64,000 nt of DNA, from assembly GCA_045605025.1 (NCBI GenBank), contig JAZUPE010000043.1, positions 1-64,000 of the forward strand. Reading direction: 5' to 3'. This document shows, one piece after another, positions 49,918-58,386 of the stretch. This DNA comes from SIG598 sp045605025 (GTDB lineage: Bacteria > Bacillota > Clostridia > Oscillospirales > Acutalibacteraceae). The notes beneath the pieces were generated by a model. It ran no database searches. It saw only the letters and a program-made list of their open reading frames with translations, and had not been told where the DNA came from. Position 1 is the stretch's first letter. Each line of letters starts with the position of its first letter. The position numbers were made by a program, and so were the translations under genes.

Positions 49918-50691
49918 ATGACACGAAAAGACGCTATCGTTGCGCGACGCTCTGTCCGCACATACACTGCTGAGCCCATCAAGGACAGCGTTCTTGCCGA
50001 GCTTCGCAAATTCATGGGTACCATCAAGCCCCTGCATTCCAGTATCAAGACCAATGTCTCTATTCTCTCCCGTGAGGATTTCACCCGAAAATATCATTCC
50101 ATTCTCAGCCACAACGCTCAGCATTATATCGTCATCCGTTCTGTTGAGAAGGAAGGCTATCTTGAAAATGCCGGATTTATAGGACAGCAGATCATCCTTT
50201 TCCTCACTGAACAGGATGTAGGTACCTGCTGGCTGGGCTGCTGCAAGCCCAAGGCGACCGATGACTCCGGACAGCTGCCCTATGTAGCAGCAATCTGCTT
50301 CGGTCGTTCTGATAACGCTCCCCGCCGCCTCAGCCCTGAGGAAGCCAGCCGCAAGCTGCTCCACGAGGTTGTCCTCGGCAAGATCAGCTCCCCCGAGCTT
50401 CTTCCTCTGCTGGACGCAGGTCGTCTGGCCCCCTCCGCTATGAACCGCCAGCCGGTCAGGTACATAACCGAGGGCACCAACATCTACGTATACCGCAAGC
50501 GTCCCATGGTCGCTATCAAGTATATGGAAGACCTCAACTGCATCGACGTTGGCGCAGCGCTTGCCAACATCTACATCGCCAGCGACCAGACCCGCGTTTT
50601 TGTCAAGGAAAAGAATTACCCCACTCCGCAGGCCAACTGTGTATATGAATACACCGCCCTTGACGCTGCCGCTTTCGGCGATCTGGACTGA
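49918..50691 (+). CDS. Nitroreductase family protein
   Basis: A 257-residue nitroreductase-fold protein of the TM1586-like type. ARRSVRTYTAEPI at the N-terminus binds flavin, YLENAGFIGQQIILFLTEQDVGTCWLGCC is the helix before the dimer interface, and AGRLAPSAMNRQPVRYI and CIDVGAALANIYIAS match the second half. It likely uses FMN and NAD(P)H to reduce an unknown acceptor. The only in-frame start is ATG 49918, because a TGA lies two codons upstream; the spacing to AAGGAGT is unusually long (see leader). pfkA follows 36 bp later. Confidence 0.88.
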   Translation: MTRKDAIVARRSVRTYTAEPIKDSVLAELRKFMGTIKPLHSSIKTNVSILSREDFTRKYHSILSHNAQHYIVIRSVEKEGYLENAGFIGQQIILFLTEQDVGTCWLGCCKPKATDDSGQLPYVAAICFGRSDNAPRRLSPEEASRKLLHEVVLGKISSPELLPLLDAGRLAPSAMNRQPVRYITEGTNIYVYRKRPMVAIKYMEDLNCIDVGAALANIYIASDQTRVFVKEKNYPTPQANCVYEYTALDAAAFGDLD

Positions 50692-50727
50692 CGTAACCAC
50701 TGAATAAATTACGGGGAGGCTTCATTT

Positions 50728-51801
50728 ATGAAAAGACGCATCGGATTGCTGACCGCCGGCGGCGACTGTCCCGGTCTCAACGCTGCCATTCGCGGTGTTG
50801 CCTACGCTTCCTATAATATGTTCGACGCTGAATTCATCGGCATCAACGACGGATTCTCCGGACTCATCGAGGGAAGCTATACTTTCATGCCCCCCGGTGA
50901 TTTCGGCGGTATCCTTACCCTCGGCGGTACCATTCTCGGTACCAGCCGCACACCTTATCGCAACATGCGCGTCATCGAAAGTGACAACGTGGACAAAGTA
51001 GCCGCCATGAAGCGCAACTACGCTGCCATGGGGCTGGACTGCCTCATCACACTTGGCGGCAACGGCACCCACAAAACCGCCAACCTTCTCTCCGAAGAAG
51101 GACTCAACGTCATCGGTCTGCCTAAGACTATCGATAACGACATCTGGGGCACTGATGTTACTTTCGGCTTCCACACCGCTGTGGACATCGCGACCGACGT
51201 TGTCGACCGTATCCACACCACTGCCAACAGTCACGGACGCGTTATGGTCATTGAACTGATGGGTAACAAGGCAGGCTGGCTGACGCTTTACGCCGGTCTT
51301 GGCGGCGGCGCGGATATTATCCTGCTGCCGGAAATCCCCTATGATCTTGACAGCGTAATCAAATCCATCGAAAAGCGAGCCACCCACAAGCGCAACTTTG
51401 CAATAATCTGCATTGCTGAAGGCGCGATGGATACCGAAGAAGCAAAGCTCAAGAAAAAGCAGCTTGAGCAGAAGCGTGCAGCTGATCATTTCACTTCGGT
51501 CGGTCAGCGTCTTGCCGCCAACATTCAGGAAAAAATGGGCGTGGAGGCACGCGTGGTTATCCCCGGGCATTATCAGCGCGGAGGTTCCCCCTCCCCATAC
51601 GACCGAGTACTTGCCACCCGTTTCGGCGCTCACGCAGCCAAGCTCATCCGCGACGGTGAGTACGGCTATACTGTAGCAATGGATGGTGACAAAATCGTCC
51701 GCAACAAGCTTTCCGATGTTGCCGGCAAAACCAAGCTGGTCCCCGCTGACAGCGAGATCATCACCACCGCCCGCAGAATGGGCATTGGTTTCGGTGACTG
51801 A
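50728..51801 (+). CDS. pfkA: 6-phosphofructokinase (group III type)
   Basis: A 357-residue phosphofructokinase converting fructose 6-phosphate to fructose 1,6-bisphosphate. Seen: LTAGGDCPGLNAAIRG (8-23), LGGNGTHKTA with Gly113 at the ATP/PPi-discriminating position, PKTIDNDIWGTDVTFGF with Lys133 and catalytic Asp residues, GRVMVIELMGNKAGWL and PGHYQRGGSPSPYDR. Gly at the position that is Asp in PPi-dependent enzymes suggests ATP use, whereas Lys in PKTIDND is usual for PPi-type and mixed-specificity group III enzymes. GGGGAGG precedes the ATG by eight bases. A terminator follows. Confidence 0.93.
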   Translation: MKRRIGLLTAGGDCPGLNAAIRGVAYASYNMFDAEFIGINDGFSGLIEGSYTFMPPGDFGGILTLGGTILGTSRTPYRNMRVIESDNVDKVAAMKRNYAAMGLDCLITLGGNGTHKTANLLSEEGLNVIGLPKTIDNDIWGTDVTFGFHTAVDIATDVVDRIHTTANSHGRVMVIELMGNKAGWLTLYAGLGGGADIILLPEIPYDLDSVIKSIEKRATHKRNFAIICIAEGAMDTEEAKLKKKQLEQKRAADHFTSVGQRLAANIQEKMGVEARVVIPGHYQRGGSPSPYDRVLATRFGAHAAKLIRDGEYGYTVAMDGDKIVRNKLSDVAGKTKLVPADSEIITTARRMGIGFGD

Positions 51802-51819
51802 TCCTTTCAATCAAATAGA

Positions 51820-51862
51820 CACCGCCGGATCTGCACGAATGAGCAAATCCGGCGGTCTTTTT
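51820..51862 (+). terminator. Intrinsic terminator after pfkA
   Basis: CACCGCCGGAT (51820-51830) pairs with ATCCGGCGGT (51847-51856), followed by CTTTTTTC. Confidence 0.88.
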
Positions 51863-51945
51863 TCTCGCCTGTTGTTATTTTGAATAGTTGTCATCGCCGA
51901 ATGCGCTTTATCATGAGTGATTAACTGGATATTGCTCAATTTATA

Positions 51946-51983
51946 TTGCTATTTATCTTCATTTGCGGTAGTATATATACTAC
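51946..51983 (+). promoter_or_regulatory. Promoter with palindromic -10 region for the double glycosyltransferase
   Basis: TTGCTA (51946-51951), 17-bp spacer, TAGTAT (51969-51974). A perfect 16-bp palindrome GTAGTATATATACTAC (51968-51983) covers the -10 and start site and could be an operator or simply an AT-rich melting region. Confidence 0.5.
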
Positions 51984-52011
51984 ATATTGTATCACTTATC
52001 CGGAGGTCAAG

Positions 52012-54153
52012 ATGGAACACAAATGTCCCGCCGTATCGGTTATCATTCCGGTATACATGGTGGAGGATTATCTCAGAGAATGCCTCGACAGCGCTGTCAA
52101 TCAGACACTGTCAGAGATAGAGATCATCTGCGTTGACGACGGCTCTACCGACAGTTCTACGCAGATTGTTGAAGAATATGCCGCTAAACACGGCTCCGTC
52201 CGGCTCATCCGCAAGGAAAACGGCGGACAGTCCAGCGCACGCAACGTCGGACTGGACTCCGCCGCCGGCAGATACGTTTATTTCCTCGACAGCGACGATT
52301 ATCTCGATCGCAACACCCTTGAGGAGCTTTATACCAGAGCAGAAGCAGATAATCTTGATATACTCTGCTTCAACTGCGTGCCTTTTTTTGAAAGCGAAAG
52401 AATAAAGAACGAAAATCTGAATTTCATTGACTACTACGATCGCAAGGGTGATTATTCTGGTGTGCACAGCGGACAGGTCATGTTTTGCAAAATGCGCCCC
52501 AACCGCGAATTTTTCGCCTCGGTCTGCCTGCAGTTTTTCCGCCGCGATCTTATCGAATCCAACGGACTGCGCTTCTACGAAGGTATCATCCACGAGGATA
52601 ACCTGTTTTCCTTTCAGTGCATGATGCTCGCGGAAAGAGTGTCTTATGTCCGTAAGAGTTATTATCATCGTCGTGTGCGCGGCGAGTCAACCATGACCGC
52701 CACTCAATCAATGAAAAACGTGCAGGGATACATCGTTGCCTATTCGGAAATGATCGCCTTTATGCGCAACCGGCAGGTTGAACCGGAAATCGCAGAACAT
52801 ATCTACGAATATCTTTTCAACAGCATATTCGGTAACGCCCGCAGAATTTTCCGTTCTCTGGACATTCCCGGAGAGCAGGCCGTGCTGGATACGGACGATT
52901 TCTGTGCCGGTCATTTCTTTGATATGATCAAGCGCAGCGGCGAAACCGAATTCGAGCGCAGCTTTATCAAGGCTGAAAACGAAAGTCTTCGCAGCCGGCT
53001 TAAAACCGTTGAGGACGAATACCGCACATCTGTTGCATATCGTGTAGGCAATGTAATCACATATATCCCACGCATGGCAGTTATTGCTCTACGCGGTTTC
53101 AAGCGGCACGGACTGTCTTACGGATTCCGGGCCATCGGACTGCGCATCAAGCAGAAACTTGGCGGTTCATCTCCCCTCGTCTCAATAATCATGCCTGTAT
53201 ATAATGTTGAGGAGTTCATCGAGCAGGGTCTCGATACCTTGCTTCAGCAGACCATGAAGCGAATTGAGATAATCTGCGTGGACGACGGCTCCACCGACCG
53301 CTCCCTTGAGATACTCAACAAATACGCCGCACGTGACAATCGCGTAAAAGTATACACCCAGCAGAATCAATACGCCGGTGCTGCCAGAAATCTTGGTCTT
53401 TCCCACGCACAGGGCGAGTATGTCGTATTCCTTGACTCTGACGATTTCTTTGCGAAAGGTCTCGCCGAGCAGGCTTACACTGCCGCTAAACTGGCAGAGG
53501 CAGACATCGTCCTCTACGGCGCCAAGCACTACAACAACAAAACAGGCGAGTACAAGGATGCCAAGTGGCTGCTCAACACCGCCATCGCTCCAAAAAAACA
53601 ACCCTTCAACTACAGAGACTGCCCCGAACATATCTTCCGCATCACTTCCCCCTGCCCCTGGACAAAAATGTTCCGCCGGTCTTTTGTGGAAAAATCCGGT
53701 CTTCAGTTCCAGCATACTCAGAATTCCAACGACCTTTTCTTCACCCTTTCCGCGCTTGCCATGGCAGAGCGTATAGTAACCCTTGACAAGCAGCTGGTAT
53801 ATTACCGCGTGGGACTGGACAACAACCTGCAGTCCACAAAAAAGCGCCATCCTTTGTGCTTCTATGAAGCTTATTCTGCGTGGCACGACAAGCTGGTAGA
53901 AATGGGCGTAATGGATGATCTGAGAAACAGCTATGTTAATATCGCGCTTTCCGGCTGTCTGTATAATCTGCGCAGCCAGAGCGATCCTGAAGCAAAGCGC
54001 ATCGTTTTCGATAAACTCAAAAATGAAGCTTTCACTTCTCTGGAAATCGCCGGTCACGATGCCGATTACTATTACTCAGCAGAAAACTACACCGATATGT
54101 GCCGTATACTCAGCGGCAGTTTTGAAGCTTACATGGCTTCGCTAAGCGAATAA
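52012..54153 (+). CDS. Bifunctional protein with two family-2 glycosyltransferase domains
   Basis: A 713-residue protein with two GT-A (GT2) domains. Domain one (about residues 6-230): VSVIIPVYMVEDYLRECLDSAVNQTL, VDDGSTDSS and YFLDSDDYLD. Domain two (about 387-620): VSIIMPVYNVEEFIEQGLDTLLQQTM, VDDGSTDRS and FLDSDDFFA. Both keep the nucleotide-sugar DDGS and metal DxD motifs. The middle (about 310-385) is basic and helical. No membrane anchor. It probably builds a capsule, teichoic-acid-like or exopolysaccharide repeat. It is isolated from other polysaccharide genes. GGAGGTCAAG precedes the ATG. The upstream frame from 51946 runs into the promoter. Confidence 0.9.
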   Translation: MEHKCPAVSVIIPVYMVEDYLRECLDSAVNQTLSEIEIICVDDGSTDSSTQIVEEYAAKHGSVRLIRKENGGQSSARNVGLDSAAGRYVYFLDSDDYLDRNTLEELYTRAEADNLDILCFNCVPFFESERIKNENLNFIDYYDRKGDYSGVHSGQVMFCKMRPNREFFASVCLQFFRRDLIESNGLRFYEGIIHEDNLFSFQCMMLAERVSYVRKSYYHRRVRGESTMTATQSMKNVQGYIVAYSEMIAFMRNRQVEPEIAEHIYEYLFNSIFGNARRIFRSLDIPGEQAVLDTDDFCAGHFFDMIKRSGETEFERSFIKAENESLRSRLKTVEDEYRTSVAYRVGNVITYIPRMAVIALRGFKRHGLSYGFRAIGLRIKQKLGGSSPLVSIIMPVYNVEEFIEQGLDTLLQQTMKRIEIICVDDGSTDRSLEILNKYAARDNRVKVYTQQNQYAGAARNLGLSHAQGEYVVFLDSDDFFAKGLAEQAYTAAKLAEADIVLYGAKHYNNKTGEYKDAKWLLNTAIAPKKQPFNYRDCPEHIFRITSPCPWTKMFRRSFVEKSGLQFQHTQNSNDLFFTLSALAMAERIVTLDKQLVYYRVGLDNNLQSTKKRHPLCFYEAYSAWHDKLVEMGVMDDLRNSYVNIALSGCLYNLRSQSDPEAKRIVFDKLKNEAFTSLEIAGHDADYYYSAENYTDMCRILSGSFEAYMASLSE

Positions 54154-54161
54154 TTACTCAA

Positions 54162-54206
54162 ACGCGTCCGGACAGCATCATTTTTGCAATCCGGACGCGT
54201 TTTTTC
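54162..54206 (+). terminator. Intrinsic terminator after the glycosyltransferase
   Basis: ACGCGTCCGGA (54162-54172) pairs with TCCGGACGCGT (54190-54200), followed by six T. Confidence 0.88.
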
Positions 54207-54233
54207 TATATTCGGACAGCCTTTGTCCAGCTA

Positions 54234-54262
54234 TTCACACAAACAATCTCAAGTATTATACT
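54234..54262 (+). promoter_or_regulatory. Promoter of repeat-lipoprotein gene 1
   Basis: TTCACA (54234-54239), 17-bp spacer, TATACT (54257-54262). Confidence 0.6.
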
Positions 54263-54292
54263 AAAACTAATTTTTCATCGGGAGGAAATAAA

Positions 54293-55342
54293 ATGAGTAT
54301 CAAAAAGACAGTTATTGCCATACTATGCGCCGCAGCTTTCCTGACCCTCTCCGGCTGTGATTCTCAGGATTACAAGACCGCTCTGGGCATGATAGAAAAT
54401 CAGCAGTGGTTCGAGGCAAGAGATATGTTCGTCGCTCTTGAAGATTACAAGGATTCCGCCGACATGCTGACAGAGTGCGACTACAACATCGCCCTCAGCG
54501 TAATGGAAAGCGGCGAATATGAAGACGCCCTCGCTAAGTTCGAAGCGCTGAACGGTTACAAGGACAGTGCCGGCAAGATCACCGAATGTTCCTATCAGAT
54601 AGCTGTCGCCCTTCAGGACGCCGGTGAGTATGACAAGGCAATTGATGCTTTTGAAGCCCTTGGTGACTACGAAGACTGTGCAGATCGCGTCACTGAATGC
54701 ACCTATAAAAGCGCCATGGCTCACTATGATGCAGAAGAATATGAAGAGGCTCTTTCTCTGTTCCAGTCCCTTGAGGATTATAAAGATGCCGTACACTATG
54801 TGGTAGTATGCAGACTGCTCACTGACTCCTACGGGTACGTATCTGAATTCGCTTCCAACATGGATAGTGACTTCATGAAATATGGTATACCCTATCTTCT
54901 CGCAGAAAGAGACTCTTCCGGCTATGATGAACGTGTGTACAGAGTCGTAGGTCTTGAAGCCTCCGAGAAAACCCACGTCTATTTCACAAACATTACCTCG
55001 AACTGGACAACTCACCGCATGGGTGAAATCAACGGCGTAATCGTTATGGGCACAGCCGGCAGCGCGGAAGAAATCGAACTCGTTTATCCGGAAGTTGTTT
55101 TCACCGCCGGTACTGCACTCGCTCAGCTCGATAACACCTCAACGCCTGAAGATCTTATCCTGATGCTCAACACGGAATTTGAACGTCTGGCTGCTGAGGA
55201 GTTCGCTGAAATAACCGGCAACAGCTACACCAATTATGAATTTGAACACAACGGCTACAACTGCTATCTTGCCGTTTCAGAGATCGGCGATAATTTCCGC
55301 TTTATTTTTTCGGTCTCTGTGCCTGAACTAATAACAGAATAA
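54293..55342 (+). CDS. TPR/Sel1-like repeat lipoprotein, paralog 1
   Basis: A 349-residue exported lipoprotein: signal peptide with lipobox LSGC (Cys22). Four copies of a 34- to 36-residue TPR-like helical-hairpin repeat follow (about residues 25-180), each of the form xxAxxxxExGEYEDAxxxFEALxxYKDSAxxxxECxYxxA. A C-terminal domain of about 170 residues is alpha/beta with VYFTNITSNWTTHRMGEINGVIVMGTA and a terminal VSVPELITE. TPR-like repeats suggest protein-protein interaction on the cell surface. It is the first of three tandem paralogs. GGGAGG lies nine bases before the ATG. A role is not known. Confidence 0.85.
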   Translation: MSIKKTVIAILCAAAFLTLSGCDSQDYKTALGMIENQQWFEARDMFVALEDYKDSADMLTECDYNIALSVMESGEYEDALAKFEALNGYKDSAGKITECSYQIAVALQDAGEYDKAIDAFEALGDYEDCADRVTECTYKSAMAHYDAEEYEEALSLFQSLEDYKDAVHYVVVCRLLTDSYGYVSEFASNMDSDFMKYGIPYLLAERDSSGYDERVYRVVGLEASEKTHVYFTNITSNWTTHRMGEINGVIVMGTAGSAEEIELVYPEVVFTAGTALAQLDNTSTPEDLILMLNTEFERLAAEEFAEITGNSYTNYEFEHNGYNCYLAVSEIGDNFRFIFSVSVPELITE

Positions 55343-55350
55343 CTGTAAAA

Positions 55351-55390
55351 AACATCCTGAATCCTGCAAAGTCATTCAGGATGTTTTTCT
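55351..55390 (+). terminator. Intrinsic terminator after lipoprotein paralog 1
   Basis: AACATCCTGAAT (55351-55362) pairs with ATTCAGGATGTT (55374-55385), then TTTC. Confidence 0.85.
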
Positions 55391-55410
55391 TCTGCCGTAT
55401 TTTTCTATAT

Positions 55411-55439
55411 TTGACTTATTATCTTTATTCAGCTATAAT
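55411..55439 (+). promoter_or_regulatory. Promoter of repeat-lipoprotein gene 2
   Basis: TTGACT (55411-55416), 17-bp spacer, TATAAT (55434-55439). Confidence 0.75.
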
Positions 55440-55470
55440 TTATTCAAATTCATTTATTGGAGGAAAGAAA

Positions 55471-56547
55471 ATGAGTATCAAAAAGACAGTTATCACCATT
55501 CTCTGCGCTGCCGCTTTCCTGTCCCTCTCCGGCTGTGATTCTCAGGATTACAAGACTGCTCTGGGCATGATGGAAAATCAGCAGTGGTCCGAGGCAAGAG
55601 AAATGTTTGTCGCTCTTGAAGATTACAAGGATTCTGCCGACATGCTGGCAGAGTGTGACTACAACATCGCTCTTGGTGTCATGGAAAACGGCGAGTATGA
55701 GGATGCCATCGCAAAGTTCGAAGCTCTGAACGGTTACAAGGAAAGTGCCGACAAGATCTCCGAGTGCGGCGAACTTATCCTCAAGCGTGACTATGACAAC
55801 GCTATGGCTCTTTATAATGACGGTGAATACGACAAGGCTATCGAAGCCTTCAAGGCTCTGGGTGACTACGAAGACAGTGCTGATATGATCACCGACTGCA
55901 CCTATCAGAACGCTATGAAGCTCTATGAGAGCAAAAAGTATAACGAAGCTCTTGCTACATTTGAAGACCTTGGCGATTATGAAGATTCCTATCGCTACAC
56001 CATCATCTGCAAGCTGCTCATCGATTCCGATGATTTTACTTCCGATTTCGCTGCTAACATCTGCAAGACATATAAGCAGGTCGGATGCACCTATTCTCTT
56101 CTGGACATCAACTTTGATGACAGCTACACTGAAAAGATCTATGTGATCGACGGTGAAGACGCTTCCGAGAAATCCACCCTTTACTTCACCAACACCACTT
56201 CCGACTGGTATTTCGATTCCTACAAACAGATCAATTCTGTATATGCAATGGGAACCGCAGAATCTCCAGAGGAGATTGAAAAAGTGCTGGTTGAAGTTAT
56301 CATCACAGCCGGCGCAGCACTCGCCGAACTGGATGGTTCCTCCCCCGACGAAGTCATCCTCATGCTGAGTTCCGAATTTGAATCACTGTCTATGGCTGTA
56401 ATCGAACAGCTTGCGACCAATCCCGAAGCCTATCTTGACTATGACTTCGAACGCAATGGCTACGACTGCTTCATCGAAGTCTCCTGCGCAGAAAACGAAT
56501 ACACCTTCCTCTTCGGTGCTGTAATTCCTGAACTTGTCACCGAATAA
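55471..56547 (+). CDS. TPR/Sel1-like repeat lipoprotein, paralog 2
   Basis: A 358-residue paralog of the preceding gene. The first 90 residues (lipobox LSGCDSQDYKTALGM, Cys22, and two repeats) are almost identical to paralog 1 at both protein and DNA level, whereas later repeats and the C-terminal domain diverge. There are about four TPR-like repeats (with GEYEDAIAKFEALNGYKESADK and GEYDKAIEAFKALGDYEDSADM), then LYFTNTTSDWYFDS and VIPELVTE. The start at 55471 follows GGAGGAAAGAAA; earlier codons from 55381 lie before the promoter. It has its own promoter and terminator. Confidence 0.85.
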   Translation: MSIKKTVITILCAAAFLSLSGCDSQDYKTALGMMENQQWSEAREMFVALEDYKDSADMLAECDYNIALGVMENGEYEDAIAKFEALNGYKESADKISECGELILKRDYDNAMALYNDGEYDKAIEAFKALGDYEDSADMITDCTYQNAMKLYESKKYNEALATFEDLGDYEDSYRYTIICKLLIDSDDFTSDFAANICKTYKQVGCTYSLLDINFDDSYTEKIYVIDGEDASEKSTLYFTNTTSDWYFDSYKQINSVYAMGTAESPEEIEKVLVEVIITAGAALAELDGSSPDEVILMLSSEFESLSMAVIEQLATNPEAYLDYDFERNGYDCFIEVSCAENEYTFLFGAVIPELVTE

Positions 56548-56563
56548 TCGATACTGATACTTG

Positions 56564-56603
56564 CGCCGCCTGATTGCATCAATTTCAATCAGGCGGCGTT
56601 TTT
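56564..56603 (+). terminator. Intrinsic terminator after lipoprotein paralog 2
   Basis: CGCCGCCTGATTG (56564-56576) pairs with CAATCAGGCGGCG (56586-56598), followed by five T. Confidence 0.88.
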
Positions 56604-56636
56604 ACGTATAATTATTCAAATTCAAGTGCTATCATG

Positions 56637-56665
56637 TTGACACGTAATTTCCTGTTTGATATAAT
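56637..56665 (+). promoter_or_regulatory. Promoter of repeat-lipoprotein gene 3
   Basis: TTGACA (56637-56642), 17-bp spacer, TATAAT (56660-56665): full consensus. Confidence 0.85.
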
Positions 56666-56697
56666 GTTTACAAATTATTAATATTGGAGGAATGAAA

Positions 56698-57768
56698 TTG
56701 AATATTAAAAAGACAATTATAGCCGTTCTTTGCGCCGCAGCTTTTATGTCCCTCTCCGGCTGTGACTCCCAGGATTACAACGTGGCAATGGAAATGATGG
56801 TCAATCACCAGTGGACCGAAGCAAGAGAGATGTTTGTTGCTCTTGAGGATTATAAGGATTCTGCAAATCTGCTGACCGAATGCGACTACAACATCGCTCT
56901 GGGCGTTATGGAAAACGGTGACTACGAAGAAGCCATTGCAAAGTTTGAAGATCTGAACGGTTACAAGGACAGCGCAGACAAGATTACCGAGTGTTCCTAT
57001 CAGATTGCCTCCGCTCTGTACGAATCCGGCGAGTATGACAAGGCAGCTGAAGCTTTTGAGGCTCTGGGTGATTACGAAGACTGCGCCGATAAGGTTACTG
57101 AATGCACCTATCTGAACGCAAAGGCTCTTTTTGACGCAAAGAGTTTCGAGGAAGCCCTTCCCTTATTTGAATCTCTTGAGGACTATGAAGATTCCGTACG
57201 CTGCGTTACCGTCTGCCGTTTAGCCACTGAATCCAAAAGATTTGTCAGAGAACTGGTAAAAGACATGGAAGATATCATGGAAGATAATGACTTCAACTAT
57301 GAGCTTCTTGATGTCAGCGAATTCTCTTCCAACGGCGATATCTGTTACTTTGTCACCGGCAATGAATGCACCGGTAAGGTTCTTGTTGCTTTCCTCAGCT
57401 TCGATTCCGATGGAGAAATCATTCTGGACGGTCCGGTGAACAGCATTATCATTTATACCAGAGATATAACTGAAGAGAATTTTGAAGCAGCATTTTCCGA
57501 GATAATGGTAGCAAGTGCCGCGGCTCTTGCCGCTATTGATTCTTCCTCCGACACTGAGGAAACCATGCTCAAAGTAATTGATGAATTCGACGAAACTGCA
57601 ACTATTGAGCTTTCCGAGATCGATGTCATCCCCGGCTCTACAAATTCCGAATTTACTCAGAACGGTTTCGACTGCTTCGTTGAAATTACCGATGTCATTG
57701 CCGAAGACAGCACTTGCCTTTATGGCTTTGCTTTCGGTATTAACGTCCCCGAACTTCTCGAAGACTGA
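56698..57768 (+). CDS. TPR/Sel1-like repeat lipoprotein, paralog 3
   Basis: A 356-residue third paralog: signal peptide, lipobox LSGCDSQDY, four TPR-like repeats, then a diverged C-terminal domain lacking the VYFTN segment but keeping the final FECFVEI-like and INVPELLED pattern. The homologous start is TTG at 56698 (seven bases after GGAGG, exactly as for the ATG of paralogs 1 and 2); an ATG at 56692 abuts the ribosome binding site and is less likely. Own promoter and terminator. Stepwise divergence from paralogs 1 and 2 suggests serial duplication. Confidence 0.85.
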   Translation: MNIKKTIIAVLCAAAFMSLSGCDSQDYNVAMEMMVNHQWTEAREMFVALEDYKDSANLLTECDYNIALGVMENGDYEEAIAKFEDLNGYKDSADKITECSYQIASALYESGEYDKAAEAFEALGDYEDCADKVTECTYLNAKALFDAKSFEEALPLFESLEDYEDSVRCVTVCRLATESKRFVRELVKDMEDIMEDNDFNYELLDVSEFSSNGDICYFVTGNECTGKVLVAFLSFDSDGEIILDGPVNSIIIYTRDITEENFEAAFSEIMVASAAALAAIDSSSDTEETMLKVIDEFDETATIELSEIDVIPGSTNSEFTQNGFDCFVEITDVIAEDSTCLYGFAFGINVPELLED

Positions 57769-57787
57769 TTTTATCTTATACTATTAA

Positions 57788-57823
57788 AAGCAGCCTGATT
57801 GTGTGATTGCAATCAGGCTGCTT
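57788..57823 (+). terminator. Intrinsic terminator after lipoprotein paralog 3
   Basis: AAGCAGCCTGATTG (57788-57801) pairs with CAATCAGGCTGCTT (57810-57823). The stem resembles that of paralog 2, in keeping with duplication. Confidence 0.8.
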
Positions 57824-58163
57824 ATTTATGTTCTCTTGTAAAAAACAAATAACAAAATGTGATTGTCGCAGATTATTGACTCGAATATTCTCGGACATTT
57901 GTCACAGAACTTGTGTGAATCTGCCAAACTCCTGTACTCCGTGTCTTCACAGAATCTCATGGAAATATCGCCGAAACACTCCCTGGAACACCCCGGATTC
58001 CCGGCAGAAATTTTACATAATCCCGATTTCTGCTGCCCGTATCTTACGGGTATCTCTCTGAACCTTCGCAGCACCGATTCATCGCATAATTATACGGATA
58101 TTCGCTGACGAGGCGGTCATAAATGTCCGTCTCTCTCCCCTTCACCTCCCTTTAAAATAGATT
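57824..58163. other. Gene-free stretch with no recognised content
   Basis: About 340 bp between the lipoprotein cluster and the PerR island. Short frames on both strands (for example a cysteine-rich 82-codon minus-strand frame, 57826-58074) lack ribosome binding sites, promoters and family resemblance. No repeat, tRNA or riboswitch is recognised. Confidence 0.5.
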
Positions 58164-58203
58164 AAGCACCCGACTTCCTCTTTCGGTTGTCAGGGTGCTT
58201 TGC
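58164..58203 (+). terminator. Terminator-like hairpin without an upstream gene
   Basis: AAGCACCCGAC (58164-58174) pairs with GTCAGGGTGCTT (58189-58200), followed by TTGC. No coding sequence ends shortly before it, so an untranslated RNA may end here. Confidence 0.5.
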
Positions 58204-58319
58204 TGTTTCTGCGGCGCTTTTCCGTTCACGGAATCTTACTCGACAAACTCTGCCACAATCGACGTCATTTGTTGGAGACGCTCACAACAAAAAAAATTTT
58301 GACTTTTTTAAAAAACCTC

Positions 58320-58358
58320 TTGACTTTTTAGGAACAATTCTTATAATTATTCTTGTAA
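58320..58358 (+). promoter_or_regulatory. perR promoter with a candidate Per/Fur box
   Basis: TTGACT (58320-58325), 16-bp spacer, TATAAT (58342-58347). The -10 lies inside TTATAATTATTCTTG (58341-58355): the left half matches the PerR consensus TTATAAT exactly, the right half 4 of 7. Wider symmetry ACAA...TTGT flanks it. Autorepression by PerR is likely. Confidence 0.65.
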
Positions 58359-58386
58359 ATAAAAGAAAGCAAAAAGGAGTGATTAT

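Noticed and set aside
57826..58074. 82-codon cysteine-rich minus-strand frame
   Set aside because: No ribosome binding site, promoter or recognisable motif, and composition matches non-coding sequence.
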